Shown here: positions 16,617-24,770 of the stretch, piece by piece
Position numbering within the stretch: the first letter of the stretch is position 1
Layout: the number at the start of each line of letters is the position of its first letter
NCBI RefSeq assembly: GCF_003096095.1
Contig: NZ_CP015453.1
Coordinates: 1,736,001-1,800,000, forward strand
Source: Dietzia psychralcaliphila
GTDB lineage: Bacteria > Actinomycetota > Actinomycetes > Mycobacteriales > Mycobacteriaceae
Length of the DNA: 64,000 nt
Reading direction: 5' to 3'
The notes under the pieces: model-generated
Seen by the model: the letters and a program-made list of their open reading frames with translations, nothing else
Databases searched by the model: none
Told to the model about the DNA's origin: nothing
Made by a program: the position numbers and the translations under genes

Positions 16617-18218
16617 GTGGCCGAGTACAAGGCCATCATGACGTTGGCGCTGGCCGGGCATAGCTACAGCGAGATCGTCGCCGCCGTCGGGTGTTCGCGT
16701 CGGGAGATCGCGGCGGTGAAGAAGACGATCACCGCGTACGGCATCACCGCCGGCCAAGCGTCGTCGATGAACCCGGCCGAGATCGCCGGGATGTTCCCCG
16801 ACGGGCGCAAACGCGTCTCGGAGGACTACGCCAAGCCCGATTTTGATCGGGTGCTGGCGTCGATGAAGTTCAACCGGCACTTCACCATCCAGCAGGCCTG
16901 GGGCAAGTATCTCGCCGCTCCGGCCGGAAGCGGGAAGAAGTACGGGTACTCGCAGTACTGCGCCCTGTTCGCCGAGCACGCCCGCATCAAGGACGTGGTG
17001 GCCACGCTGCATCACGAACCGGGTCGGACGATGCTGGTCGACTGGGCCGGCGACACCCTCGAGGTCCTCGACGCCGTCACCGGAGAGGTCACCAAGCTGT
17101 ACTTGTTCGTGGCCGTCCTGCCGTACTCCGGTGCGGTGTTCTGCCGCGGCTTCACGGATATGAAATCGCCGTCCTGGATTGACGCTCACGTCGCCGCATT
17201 CGCGTTCTTCGGTGGGACACCGCAGATGGTGGTGCCCGACAACCCGACCACCGCCACTCATCGGCAGAAGCAGGGCGAGGCGGCCAGGGCTGTCAACGTC
17301 CGCTACCAGCAGCTGGCCGACCACTACGGCACCGCGATCGTGCCGGCCCGGGTCCGAAAACCCCGCGACAAGGCAGCCGTAGAGTCAGCAGTGGAAGTGG
17401 TCAACAAACGCGTCATCGGCTACCTCGCCGAGGAGGTGTGGACCACCGTCGAGGCCCTGAACGCGGCGATCGCCGACCGCGTCGCCGAGATCAACACCCA
17501 GATTCGCCGGGCTGACGGTACGACCCGGTGGGAGAGGTTCGAGTCCGACGAAGCGCCGCTGCTGGCGGCCCTGCCCGACGACGGGTTCGCCACGGTGGAA
17601 TGGAAGCAACTCAAGGTCGGCCGGAACTATCACGTCTCCTGCGAGTCGCAGTACTACTCGGTGCCGTACACCTTCGCCGGTCAGCTGCTGCGGGTGCGCC
17701 TGACCGCGCAGTCGGTGACGCTCTTCGACGGTGACCAGGTCGTCTGCGAGCATTCGCGGCGCCACGGCCGCAAGGGCCAGTACTCGACGGTGCTGGCTCA
17801 CGCCCCGAAAGAGCACCAGGGTATCGACGGCCTGTGGTCGCGGCAGTGGTTCACCGACCGCGCCCGCGGGTTCGGCCCCGCCACCGAGCAGGTGATCGCC
17901 CAGATCCTGGATCGTCACGTGATCGAGGCGCAGGGCTATCTGGACTGCCAGAACATTCTCGAAACTCTCGGCAAGAGAAGTCGACAGCGGCTCGAGGCGG
18001 CCTGCCAAGTGCTGCTCAACCAGAACAGCGTCGGCAGCTACAGCGTGCTCAAACGCGTCATGGCCACCATCGACTCCGACGGCAAAGCGCCCCGACCCGT
18101 GGTCCCGGCGGCGGCCACACGAAAGCCCCCGCCACCGGCCGGAGCCCGAGACGACAGCGCCGTTCAAGTTCGCTCGGCCGATCACTATGCGCGCGGCCGC
18201 AGCGGGGAGGGCGTGTGA
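16617..18218 (+). CDS. istA: IS21 transposase IstA
   Basis: DDE transposase of about 533 residues. An N-terminal HTH (AGHSYSEIVAAVGCSRREI) precedes the catalytic core with D in MLVDWAGD, D in MVVPDNPTTA and E in KAAVESAVEVV. A C-terminal DNA-binding region follows (HYHVSCESQYYSVPY-type segment, written here NYHVSCESQYYSVPY). GTG 16617 is preferred because GAGGAG lies 6 nt upstream; the extension to 16542 overlaps the terminal repeats. Its stop overlaps the istB ATG in TGATG (18216-18220), a typical coupled arrangement. Confidence 0.95.
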   Translation: MAEYKAIMTLALAGHSYSEIVAAVGCSRREIAAVKKTITAYGITAGQASSMNPAEIAGMFPDGRKRVSEDYAKPDFDRVLASMKFNRHFTIQQAWGKYLAAPAGSGKKYGYSQYCALFAEHARIKDVVATLHHEPGRTMLVDWAGDTLEVLDAVTGEVTKLYLFVAVLPYSGAVFCRGFTDMKSPSWIDAHVAAFAFFGGTPQMVVPDNPTTATHRQKQGEAARAVNVRYQQLADHYGTAIVPARVRKPRDKAAVESAVEVVNKRVIGYLAEEVWTTVEALNAAIADRVAEINTQIRRADGTTRWERFESDEAPLLAALPDDGFATVEWKQLKVGRNYHVSCESQYYSVPYTFAGQLLRVRLTAQSVTLFDGDQVVCEHSRRHGRKGQYSTVLAHAPKEHQGIDGLWSRQWFTDRARGFGPATEQVIAQILDRHVIEAQGYLDCQNILETLGKRSRQRLEAACQVLLNQNSVGSYSVLKRVMATIDSDGKAPRPVVPAAATRKPPPPAGARDDSAVQVRSADHYARGRSGEGV

Positions 18219-18985
18219 TGTTCACCGAGATCGATCACCAGAAGTTCCGCAATCTGCGCATCACGCACGTGGCGACCCGGTTCGAGGAGCTCATCAGCGA
18301 TGAGGCCAATGACGAGCTCACCCCGGAGCAGATCTTTCTCACCGCCGTCGACGACGCCTTGGACCAGCGCCAGGCCCACCGGATCGACAAGCTGATCCGA
18401 GCGGCGAAGTTCCCGATCCCGCAGGCCTCGATCGCGGAGATCAACTACCAGGAAGGACGCGGGATCACCCCGGTGCGGATGAAACGCTACGCCGGGCACC
18501 ACTGGCGCCAAGACCCCACCAACCTGCTGGTCCTCTCACCGACCGGCGGCGGGAAAACCTACCTGGCCTGCGCGATCGGCATCGCCGCCTGCCAGAACGG
18601 GCACACCGTCACCTACGCCCGCATGGACGAACTCGCCCGGCGGCTGGTCATCGCCCGCGGCGACGGCATCCGCCACCAGAAGATGCTCAACGACCTCTCG
18701 GACGTGGAGCTGCTGATCATCGACGATTTCCTGACCGTGGGCATCGATCCTGAGGCCGCGAACGACTTGTTCGCCGTGTTGGCCAACCGGGAGCACCGGC
18801 TGCCGACGATGATCGCTTCCCAATCCCGGCCGGCGTACTGGCTCGAGGCGCTGCCTGACCGGGTCGCCGCGGACTCCATCGTCAACCGCCTGGCCAACAA
18901 CGCCCGCGAGATCAACCTCGGCGAAGTCGACATGCGCCGACAGCGCGACGACCAAGCCCGAGCCACTACCGGCTACTGGGAGTAA
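18218..18985 (+). CDS. istB: IS21 helper ATPase IstB
   Basis: DnaC/DnaA-like AAA+ ATPase that assists IstA in target selection, 255 residues. Walker A is SPTGGGKTYLA, Walker B LLIIDDF, with sensor-like ASQSRP and a C-terminal VNRLANNAREI. Length and order match IS21 IstB. It starts inside the istA stop codon and therefore depends on coupled translation. Confidence 0.95.
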   Translation: MFTEIDHQKFRNLRITHVATRFEELISDEANDELTPEQIFLTAVDDALDQRQAHRIDKLIRAAKFPIPQASIAEINYQEGRGITPVRMKRYAGHHWRQDPTNLLVLSPTGGGKTYLACAIGIAACQNGHTVTYARMDELARRLVIARGDGIRHQKMLNDLSDVELLIIDDFLTVGIDPEAANDLFAVLANREHRLPTMIASQSRPAYWLEALPDRVAADSIVNRLANNAREINLGEVDMRRQRDDQARATTGYWE

Positions 18986-20227
18986 CCCCCGACGGTGCCG
19001 GCCCGCTTCACACACGGGCCGGTTCCGGGTCGCCGGAATGGCGGTACCAACTCGCCGGACCCGCGGTACCGACAAGCCCTATCTGCCAGCTCAAGCCGGG
19101 ATGGTTGATCACCCTTCTGTTCATCAGCCTCTTCGCCTACCTGTGCTTCACGATGCTTGCCCCCTGGCAGTTGAACAAGTACGAGGATCTCAAGGCACGC
19201 AATGCCCAGCTCGTTGAGAGCAGCGTGGCAGGGCCGGTTCCGTTGGACGAAGTGATCCGGCGGGAGGGATCTCTCGGTGATTCCGAATGGCATCTGGTTA
19301 CTGCGCGCGGAAGTTACCTGCCCATGGAGGATGTCCTGTTGCGGATGCAGTCCGTCGACGGTGAACTCGTGTACCAGGCACTTCGTGCATTCCGCACCGA
19401 CAGTGGTGACTCCCTGCTCGTCAACCGCGGATGGGTCCGCGTCGGCGACGACAACGCGGTCCCAGACTTCCCGTCCGCGCCGACGGGCCAGCTGACCATC
19501 ATCGCCCGCCTCAGGATCCCGATGGATGCTCCCGCCCAACCCATCGTTCTGCACGATTGGAACATGGTGCGCAACATCGACCCCCCCGTCATCGGGGACC
19601 TCCTCGGCACCGACCTGTCGCCCTATTATCTCCAGCTCGCCGGTGGGCAGCCCGGGTCTTTGGAACCGATGCCACTGCCGTCCACCGAGTCAGGACCGTA
19701 CTTGTCGTACGGCATGCAGTGGATGGCCTTCGGGGTCCTCGCTCCCATCGGCCTGGGCTACTTCGTGTGGAGCGAGATACGTCAGCGCCGTCGTCTGGAC
19801 GACGAGGACAACGATGCCGCCGCGGCGCGGCCACGCAAGGGCGGGAACCGGGCAGCAGGTCCCGGGCAGGACACCACAGCGTCGCAGGCCCCGTCGGGCC
19901 CTCCCGCGGCCACGGTTGGAGACGATGGTCCATCGGACGAGGCCGCGGACTCAGACCGGCTCGTAGCGGCGGCCATGCGTGATCGCTACGGTGACCGGTT
20001 CGCATCCGAGTATCGACGCAGCTCGCGTGGAGGCAACCGCGCCTGATCGTCTGCGACAGCAGTCGATAGCTGTACGAGGAGTTGGACAGCGGGCGGGGGA
20101 CCGGGTCCGAGAGCCATCCGGCGTGCGCTGCTTTGATCTGGGAGCGCCTGCGCAGACTGCGGTGTGCCGCCCCCGAGTGAGCCGAGGACTGACTCGCGGA
20201 ACGCGATCTGCTGTTCGGCGAGCGTTT

Positions 20228-20875
20228 CTAGACGAGGGTGGTCCAGTAGTCCCAGAAACGGTGCGTGATGAGCAGCAGAACAAGTAGGTACCAGGCGGTA
20301 AGTATCGCGCCCCGGTATTCGGTAACTACGGCGATGAGGCGCGCAAGACCCGCCGAACCGCTGCGGCGTAGTAGCTGAAGATTGCACAGGGTGCAGTACC
20401 AGAAGATCGGTATGGTCACCGCCCAGACGATCATGCAGTACGGGCACAGGGCACCGATGCTGTACAAGCTTTGGTAGATGAGCCAGTGGATGAACACCAC
20501 CGCGAAGGTGACGCCTATTTGGATGCTGGCCCAAAGCCACCGCTGAAATGCTCCCCCGGCTAGGAGCGCGGCACCCAGGGCCGTGGTGGCGGCGAATCCG
20601 GCGATGCCGATGATCGGATTGGGGATGCCAAAGGCCTCGGCCTGCGCGGTGGTCATCACCGACCCGCAGGACAGGACGGGGTTGATGCTGCAGGACGGGA
20701 CGTAGCCCGGGTTCTCGATCAGTGCGATCTTCTCCACCAGGAGCACTACCGCTGCGACCAGGCCGATGAGCCCACCAACGATCAGCACCACCGCGAGCCT
20801 GCGGTGGGGGTACTGATCCGGGCCGGCGTTGGTGGAGTGTGCGACCGGGGTGGCTGAGCTATTCGAGGGCAGCAT
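20228..20875 (-). CDS. Vitamin K epoxide reductase (VKOR) family protein
   Basis: Membrane oxidase that reoxidises DsbA-like proteins using quinone. The form starting at ATG 20875 has 215 residues and about five helices. It has the four family cysteines: Cys62 and Cys70 (SCSINPVLSCGSVM) and the CPYC pair Cys144/Cys147. The start overlaps the upstream dsbA-like stop by 17 nt, so the two act as a pair. An extension to 20950 is possible in frame but falls in dsbA coding sequence. In actinobacteria VKOR replaces DsbB for disulfide formation in exported proteins. Confidence 0.92.
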   Translation of the reverse strand: MLPSNSSATPVAHSTNAGPDQYPHRRLAVVLIVGGLIGLVAAVVLLVEKIALIENPGYVPSCSINPVLSCGSVMTTAQAEAFGIPNPIIGIAGFAATTALGAALLAGGAFQRWLWASIQIGVTFAVVFIHWLIYQSLYSIGALCPYCMIVWAVTIPIFWYCTLCNLQLLRRSGSAGLARLIAVVTEYRGAILTAWYLLVLLLITHRFWDYWTTLV

Positions 20876-21527
20876 TGATGCTGTTCTCGAGATCGGTGAC
20901 GCTGGTCGGCTCGAGGCGCTCCCCGTCCAGGAAGAAGGTCGGCGTGCCACTGACCCCGAGGCTCTGACCGTCCTGCTTGCTCTGTTCGATGCGCTCGAGG
21001 GTGGCCGGGTCGTTGTATGCGCTCTCGAAGCGCTCCATATCTAACCCCAGTTCCTCGGCATAGCCGAAGAAGGTGTCCATTTGCGGGGTTTGTTGGTGGC
21101 CCCACTGCTCGGGCGTGTCAAACAACTTGCGGTACATGGCCTCGAACTGGCCTTGCTCGGCGGCGGCCTCGGCGGCCAGGGCCGCCGCCATAGAGTTGTC
21201 GTGCAGGGGCATGTGGCGCACCACGAACGTCACCCGGTCTCCGTACTGCTCGCGGAGGTCCTCAATTGTCGGATAGAGCGCGATGCAGGCTTCGCATTCG
21301 AAATCGAGGAACTCCACGAAGACGGCGTCACCGCCCTCAGACAGTCGGGGACTGTCCTCACGCACCAACACTCCGGTGCCCGGACTGTCATCAGGACGTG
21401 CCTGCTCGGAGCCGGAATCGTTCCCGGCAGCCAGTAAGGCCACCACCAGGACGATCAGAGCAGTCGTGATCAGCGCTAGCGAGAGTTTCAGATTCTTACT
21501 CAACAGATTGTCCGCTTTCCAACTCAT
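20859..21527 (-). CDS. DsbA-like thiol oxidoreductase, membrane anchored
   Basis: Extracytoplasmic disulfide-forming protein of 222 residues from ATG 21527. A single N-terminal anchor helix (about 14-34) is followed by a thioredoxin-4-type domain with active site CEAC (Cys78/Cys81 in FLDFECEACIALYP) and the cis-proline GVSGTPTFFLDG. The longer frame to 21728 has no signal at its N-terminus and is not used. The VKOR partner follows immediately. Confidence 0.92.
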   Translation of the reverse strand: MSWKADNLLSKNLKLSLALITTALIVLVVALLAAGNDSGSEQARPDDSPGTGVLVREDSPRLSEGGDAVFVEFLDFECEACIALYPTIEDLREQYGDRVTFVVRHMPLHDNSMAAALAAEAAAEQGQFEAMYRKLFDTPEQWGHQQTPQMDTFFGYAEELGLDMERFESAYNDPATLERIEQSKQDGQSLGVSGTPTFFLDGERLEPTSVTDLENSINAALE

Positions 21528-21682
21528 GCGTGCCCTGACGTGGTCACTGGATGATAATCGGGCCAGCCGTAGCGATAGCGGTGAGGCGGGGCAACCGGAG
21601 CGCGATCGACCCACGAGACGATGGCCGGACAGGTCCGAATCGAGCGGGTCGGCGACCGCAGCTCCCGGTGGTTGCGTTGCGG

Positions 21683-22939
21683 CTATCCCTCCAATGCGCT
21701 CTCGCCGACGTAGCCGCCCTCGTGGCACCCCGGTGGGATCGCGAAAACGGCGGAGCCGATCGGGACCGTCCAGGTGTTGAGCATGTCCTGCTCTGCCAGT
21801 CGCTGCTGGATCGGTACGAACTGGCGTACCGGGTCGGCCTGGTAGGACGCGAACAACAGCCCGGAGTTGCTGATCTGGCCGGGATCCGGGATATCGTCAT
21901 AGTTGTACGGTCGTCGCAGAATCGTCTCGGCCCGGACCCGTGGCCGGGCCCGGGCGATGTGTGATTCGGTGGGGATGACGGTCAACCCGGTCTGGTCAAT
22001 CGCCTCGAAGTCAGCGGGGTCGTGTTCTGTGGTACCGGTCAACGGCGCGCCCGAGTCGAGTTTCCGTCCGATCGTGAGCTCACGGGAGCTCCGTTCGATC
22101 TCCTCCCAGGTGTCCATCGTCATCCGGATACGACGCAGCACCAGGGAGGTACCGCCCCGCATCCATCGCCGGTCGGCGCCATCGGAGTACAACAACTGGT
22201 CGTAGTCGGCATCGGCCGGCGAGGGATTGGCGGTGCCGTCAATCTGCCCGAAGAGGTTGCGTTGTGTCTGCCCGGACGGGTCGGTGCCCACGGCACGACG
22301 GAACCCTCGCTGCGCCCACCGCTGAAGGACCGCATCGCGAACACCCGAGGACAGAATCCGGGCCGAGTGGGCGACGGTGAGCGGGTCGTCGGCACAGACC
22401 TGCAGCAGCAGATCCCCGCCGGACCACCGGTCCTCGAGCCGGTCGATCTGCGGGAAGTCCGGTAGCGGCTGCAACCACTCCGGGGTGCGGTCTCCAAGAC
22501 CGATCTTGCCGAGCAGCTCCGGGCCGAAGCCGATGGTCACCGTTAACCGGGACGGTCCTTCAGCCAACTCGTGTTGCAGGTCGGCCAGACCGCCGCGCCC
22601 CTGCGTGAGCCGGGCCGCGTCCTGCGTCCAGGCTCGTAGTACGCCGATGAGGTCGGTGCGGCGAAGGCCGTCTCGCAAATCGAATGCCACATACGCCGCA
22701 TGCGCCTGTGGCGCCGTGGTGATGCCGGACTGACGGTCACCATGGAAGGGCTCGGTGGCCGCGCCGACGGCCCGGGAGTTGGCTATCGCGTCGCGATCAG
22801 GGGTCCGCGCGGTCGCGGTGCGCCCACCAACTCCCCACCCCGCAGCTCCTCCGGCGACAGCGGCACCACCGGTAAGCGCCGCACCGCCGACCAGGAAGGA
22901 TCTGCGATTCAACGCCGAGCGGCGGTTACTGTCACCCAT
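21683..22939 (-). CDS. DyP-type heme peroxidase, Tat-exported
   Basis: Dye-decolorising peroxidase of 418 residues. The twin-arginine signal NRRSFLVGGAALTGG (about 11-25) marks Tat export of a folded heme protein. The family GxxDG motif is GQIDGTANP (about 228-236), with distal Asp and Arg, and a proximal His candidate in TTEHDPADFEAI. It is EfeB-like in length and arrangement. It begins 6 bp after the PCu(A)C stop with GGAG inside that gene's end, so both are one transcript. Heme loading, copper handling and Tat genes at 57-58 kb connect functionally. Confidence 0.93.
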   Translation of the reverse strand: MGDSNRRSALNRRSFLVGGAALTGGAAVAGGAAGWGVGGRTATARTPDRDAIANSRAVGAATEPFHGDRQSGITTAPQAHAAYVAFDLRDGLRRTDLIGVLRAWTQDAARLTQGRGGLADLQHELAEGPSRLTVTIGFGPELLGKIGLGDRTPEWLQPLPDFPQIDRLEDRWSGGDLLLQVCADDPLTVAHSARILSSGVRDAVLQRWAQRGFRRAVGTDPSGQTQRNLFGQIDGTANPSPADADYDQLLYSDGADRRWMRGGTSLVLRRIRMTMDTWEEIERSSRELTIGRKLDSGAPLTGTTEHDPADFEAIDQTGLTVIPTESHIARARPRVRAETILRRPYNYDDIPDPGQISNSGLLFASYQADPVRQFVPIQQRLAEQDMLNTWTVPIGSAVFAIPPGCHEGGYVGESALEG

Positions 22940-22945
22940 TGCCGG

Positions 22946-23536
22946 TCACTCCCCGCCCTGGTACTGCTCATTGCCCCCCTCGAACGACCGCGCGGAGGCG
23001 ACGATCTCGCTGCTGTCGCCGTTCTCCAATGTGAGGGTCACGGCGACTTCCTGACCCGTGCGGATCGATTCGTGCACGCCCATCAGCATGATGTGGTTCC
23101 CGCCAGGCTCGAAGACAAGCTCTCCGCCTGCCGGGATGACAAAGCCGCCCTCTCGCTCCTGCATCATCGAGCCACCCGCCGCCCCCGAGACGGTCTCGTG
23201 CAACTCGGCCTCACCGGAGACCACGGAGGCCACCTCGACCAAGCGGACATCCTCATCGGATTGATTCCGCACGATCCCAAACACCGGTGCCATCGCGCCA
23301 CCGTCACCGTGCGCATTCGGGTCAGCAGAACCGGGGTCACCAGTGGCGGCCTCGCCGTGTTCAGTGCCCCCATTGACATCAGTGGCCTTGACCCACGCAT
23401 CCTCCACCACAATGGGCGCCGCGCCGACGGTCGAGGCTGCGGTCGTCTCCGTCCCGGTCTCGGTGTTCTCCGAGGTGCACCCGGCCAGGCCCAGGGCGAC
23501 CGCGGCGATCACCGCGACGAAGGGAGTCCTACGCAT
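22946..23536 (-). CDS. PCu(A)C copper chaperone lipoprotein
   Basis: Extracytoplasmic Cu(I) chaperone implicated in building the CuA site of cytochrome oxidase. The 196-residue protein has a lipoprotein signal with LAGC (Cys20). Its PCu(A)C domain carries the H(M)x10Mx21HxM copper site: ELHETVSGAAGGSMMQ and, later, NHIMLMGVHE. A His/Asp-rich insert (GGTEHGEAATGD, PNAHGDGG) near residues 58-82 may bind additional metal. Followed by the DyP gene in the same direction. Confidence 0.93.
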   Translation of the reverse strand: MRRTPFVAVIAAVALGLAGCTSENTETGTETTAASTVGAAPIVVEDAWVKATDVNGGTEHGEAATGDPGSADPNAHGDGGAMAPVFGIVRNQSDEDVRLVEVASVVSGEAELHETVSGAAGGSMMQEREGGFVIPAGGELVFEPGGNHIMLMGVHESIRTGQEVAVTLTLENGDSSEIVASARSFEGGNEQYQGGE

Positions 23537-24061
23537 AGCTCACTCACATCCATGTAACTCCACGCACCTGAACCGCGACCGCCCCTGTTGTCCAAACGGA
23601 GCGTCGCACCGGCGTGGATTATTTACGGCGCGTTTCGGGCTGCAACGGCTAGCCAGGACTCTATAATGCCGCGCTTTGGTCCGACCCACCGGCCGTGGGT
23701 GGGTTGTAGAAACGACAGAGCCGGCCACCGCACCGGCCGGGTGCGGCCACGTCGGCACCTGAGCAGTCAGGTACGGCCGAACTAGAGGCGAGCGCAACTG
23801 CATCGACTGGCTGCCGACCAAGCGGGCTCGGGATCGGCGGAAATGCAGCGGGGATAGCGCTGCCGCCCTGAGCGTGGGTCAGCCACTGTGAGCATCTGTC
23901 GCAGAATCTCGGTGTAACTCGGACTCGTCTCGCGGTCGGCACGCAAGACCTGACGTCACCAGCTCCCACCTCAACCACTCGACTGATCCGGGCAGGCCGC
24001 GCAGGCCGCGCAGGCCGCGCAGGTCGCGCAGGTCGGCGAAAGCGGTGCTCTGATGGGGGCG
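23537..24061. other. Gene-poor stretch with a 9-bp tandem repeat
   Basis: Apart from the possible 24-residue ORF that begins at 24062, I see no convincing gene. The stretch contains a tandem repeat at about 23992-24036 and an isolated TATAAT at 23662-23667. A long minus-strand frame here (23661-24101) is low-complexity and judged spurious. Confidence 0.5.
23992..24036 (+). repeat. Five copies of a 9-bp tandem repeat
   Basis: Units of GCAGGCCGC repeat about five times, the last two drifting to GCAGGTCGC and GCAGGTCGG. They are non-coding as far as I can tell. Confidence 0.8.
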
Positions 24062-24136
24062 CTAGGAGCGCACCCCGAACGCGGCCACGAGGCCGAACCA
24101 CAAGGCCGATGCTGCCGCGGCCACCTCAGTTGTCAT
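24062..24136 (-). CDS. Possible 24-residue hydrophobic peptide after lspA
   Basis: ATG 24136 overlaps the last codons of lspA. The frame encodes a short polar start and a hydrophobic run ([13 protein letters not shown]) and stops at 24062 next to an imperfect hairpin (GGGGCGCT / AGCGCaCCCC). Position and hydrophobicity are suggestive only; it may be chance. Confidence 0.25.
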   Translation of the reverse strand: MTTEVAAAASALWFGLVAAFGVRS

Positions 24137-24689
24137 GAGGTCCCCTGACTTGCCGGGCTGCAACTTCTGGCGTCTCCCACACCTCGATCCTGTCGCGGCC
24201 GGTAAGGGTGGCCACGATCAGCACCACAGCGCCACCGGTGATGAAGACATCGGCGAGGTTGAAAGTAGGGAACCATCCGGTGTGCAGGTAGTCAGTCACC
24301 ACCCCGTCGGGGGCGCGATCGATGAAGTTGGCCACAGCTCCGCCCAAGACCAGGGCCAACGCCAGTCGTACTGTGCGCGTTGCTGTGCCGGTGGCCCGCC
24401 AGGTGAAGAGCGCCAGCGCACCGATGATGAGTCCAGTGATGCCGAGAACGACGCCGGCGGGAAGGCCAGCGCCGAGGCTGAACGCCACCCCGGAGTTGAA
24501 ACCCAGGCGCAGCTGCATTGGTCCCAGATCCACCGTGTGGCCGTCGGCCAGTGCTCCGCCCGCCCAAGCCTTAGCTCCGAGGTCCGCCGCGGCCAGCAGC
24601 ATGACGGAGACGACCAGAGCAGTTCGCGCCAGGGCACCTTGTTCGCTTTGTCGGGGTGGTTCAGTAACGGGATTGACGTCCTTCGACAT
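24126..24689 (-). CDS. lspA: Lipoprotein signal peptidase (signal peptidase II)
   Basis: Aspartic membrane protease that cleaves prolipoproteins before the lipidated cysteine. From ATG 24689 (GAGGAAGATG upstream) it has 187 residues and four helices. The family blocks are present: [10 protein letters not shown], then [22 protein letters not shown] with one catalytic Asp, and [18 protein letters not shown] with the other. It follows merA by 81 bp in the same direction. LspA copies in metal-resistance loci are known from Gram-positive bacteria, and lipoproteins TlpA, PCu(A)C and CueP are encoded nearby. Confidence 0.93.
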   Translation of the reverse strand: MSKDVNPVTEPPRQSEQGALARTALVVSVMLLAAADLGAKAWAGGALADGHTVDLGPMQLRLGFNSGVAFSLGAGLPAGVVLGITGLIIGALALFTWRATGTATRTVRLALALVLGGAVANFIDRAPDGVVTDYLHTGWFPTFNLADVFITGGAVVLIVATLTGRDRIEVWETPEVAARQVRGPHDN

Positions 24690-24770
24690 GGCATCATCTT
24701 CCTCGACTCGAAACCGAGACGGCAGGAAACCTCGAACGCGACCGACCAAGCCCCCACGTGGAGGCGGTGT

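Larger units (their letters stand above)
16471..19089 (+). mobile_element. Intact IS21-family insertion sequence with 6-bp target duplication
   Basis: The 2619-bp element carries istA and istB. Its ends are perfect 14-bp inverted repeats, CTGGCAGATAGGGC (16471-16484) and its complement (19076-19089). The flanking direct repeat CTCAAG occurs at 16465-16470 and 19090-19095. Inside each end are repeated transposase-type sites: TCCGGCGA-tc-CGGTAC (16501-16516) and TCCGGCGA-ct-CGGTAC (16523-16538) on the left, and their inverted counterparts (19021-19037, 19044-19059) on the right. Both genes are intact, so the insertion looks recent and possibly active. Confidence 0.95.
16444..20046 (+). pseudogene. 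SURF1-family cytochrome oxidase assembly gene, split by an IS21 element
   Basis: SURF1 proteins help insert heme a into cytochrome oxidase. The 5' piece (16444-16470) reads GTG then MKRFSRMLK. The 3' piece (19096-20046) continues in frame PGWLITLLFISLFAYLCF and runs to a normal end. The IS at 16471-19089, with duplicated CTCAAG, separates them. Removing the IS and one CTCAAG restores one frame of about 325 codons. The rest has SURF1 features: an N-terminal helix, LAPWQLNKYEDLKARNAQ, LLVNRGWV, a second helix near the end (MQWMAFGVLAPIGLGYFVW), then a long acidic/basic tail. TACTGT lies 7 nt before GTG 16444. An internal TTG at 19105 could start a nearly complete protein from an IS-borne promoter, so loss of function is likely but not certain. 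Confidence 0.88.

Noticed and set aside
23662..23667. TATAAT hexamer
   Set aside because: It has no convincing -35 and no gene at a suitable distance on the plus strand.
23661..24101. 146-residue minus-strand frame with PARPARPARPAR
   Set aside because: It is made largely by the 9-bp repeat and GC bias, has no recognisable domain and overlaps the end region of lspA.
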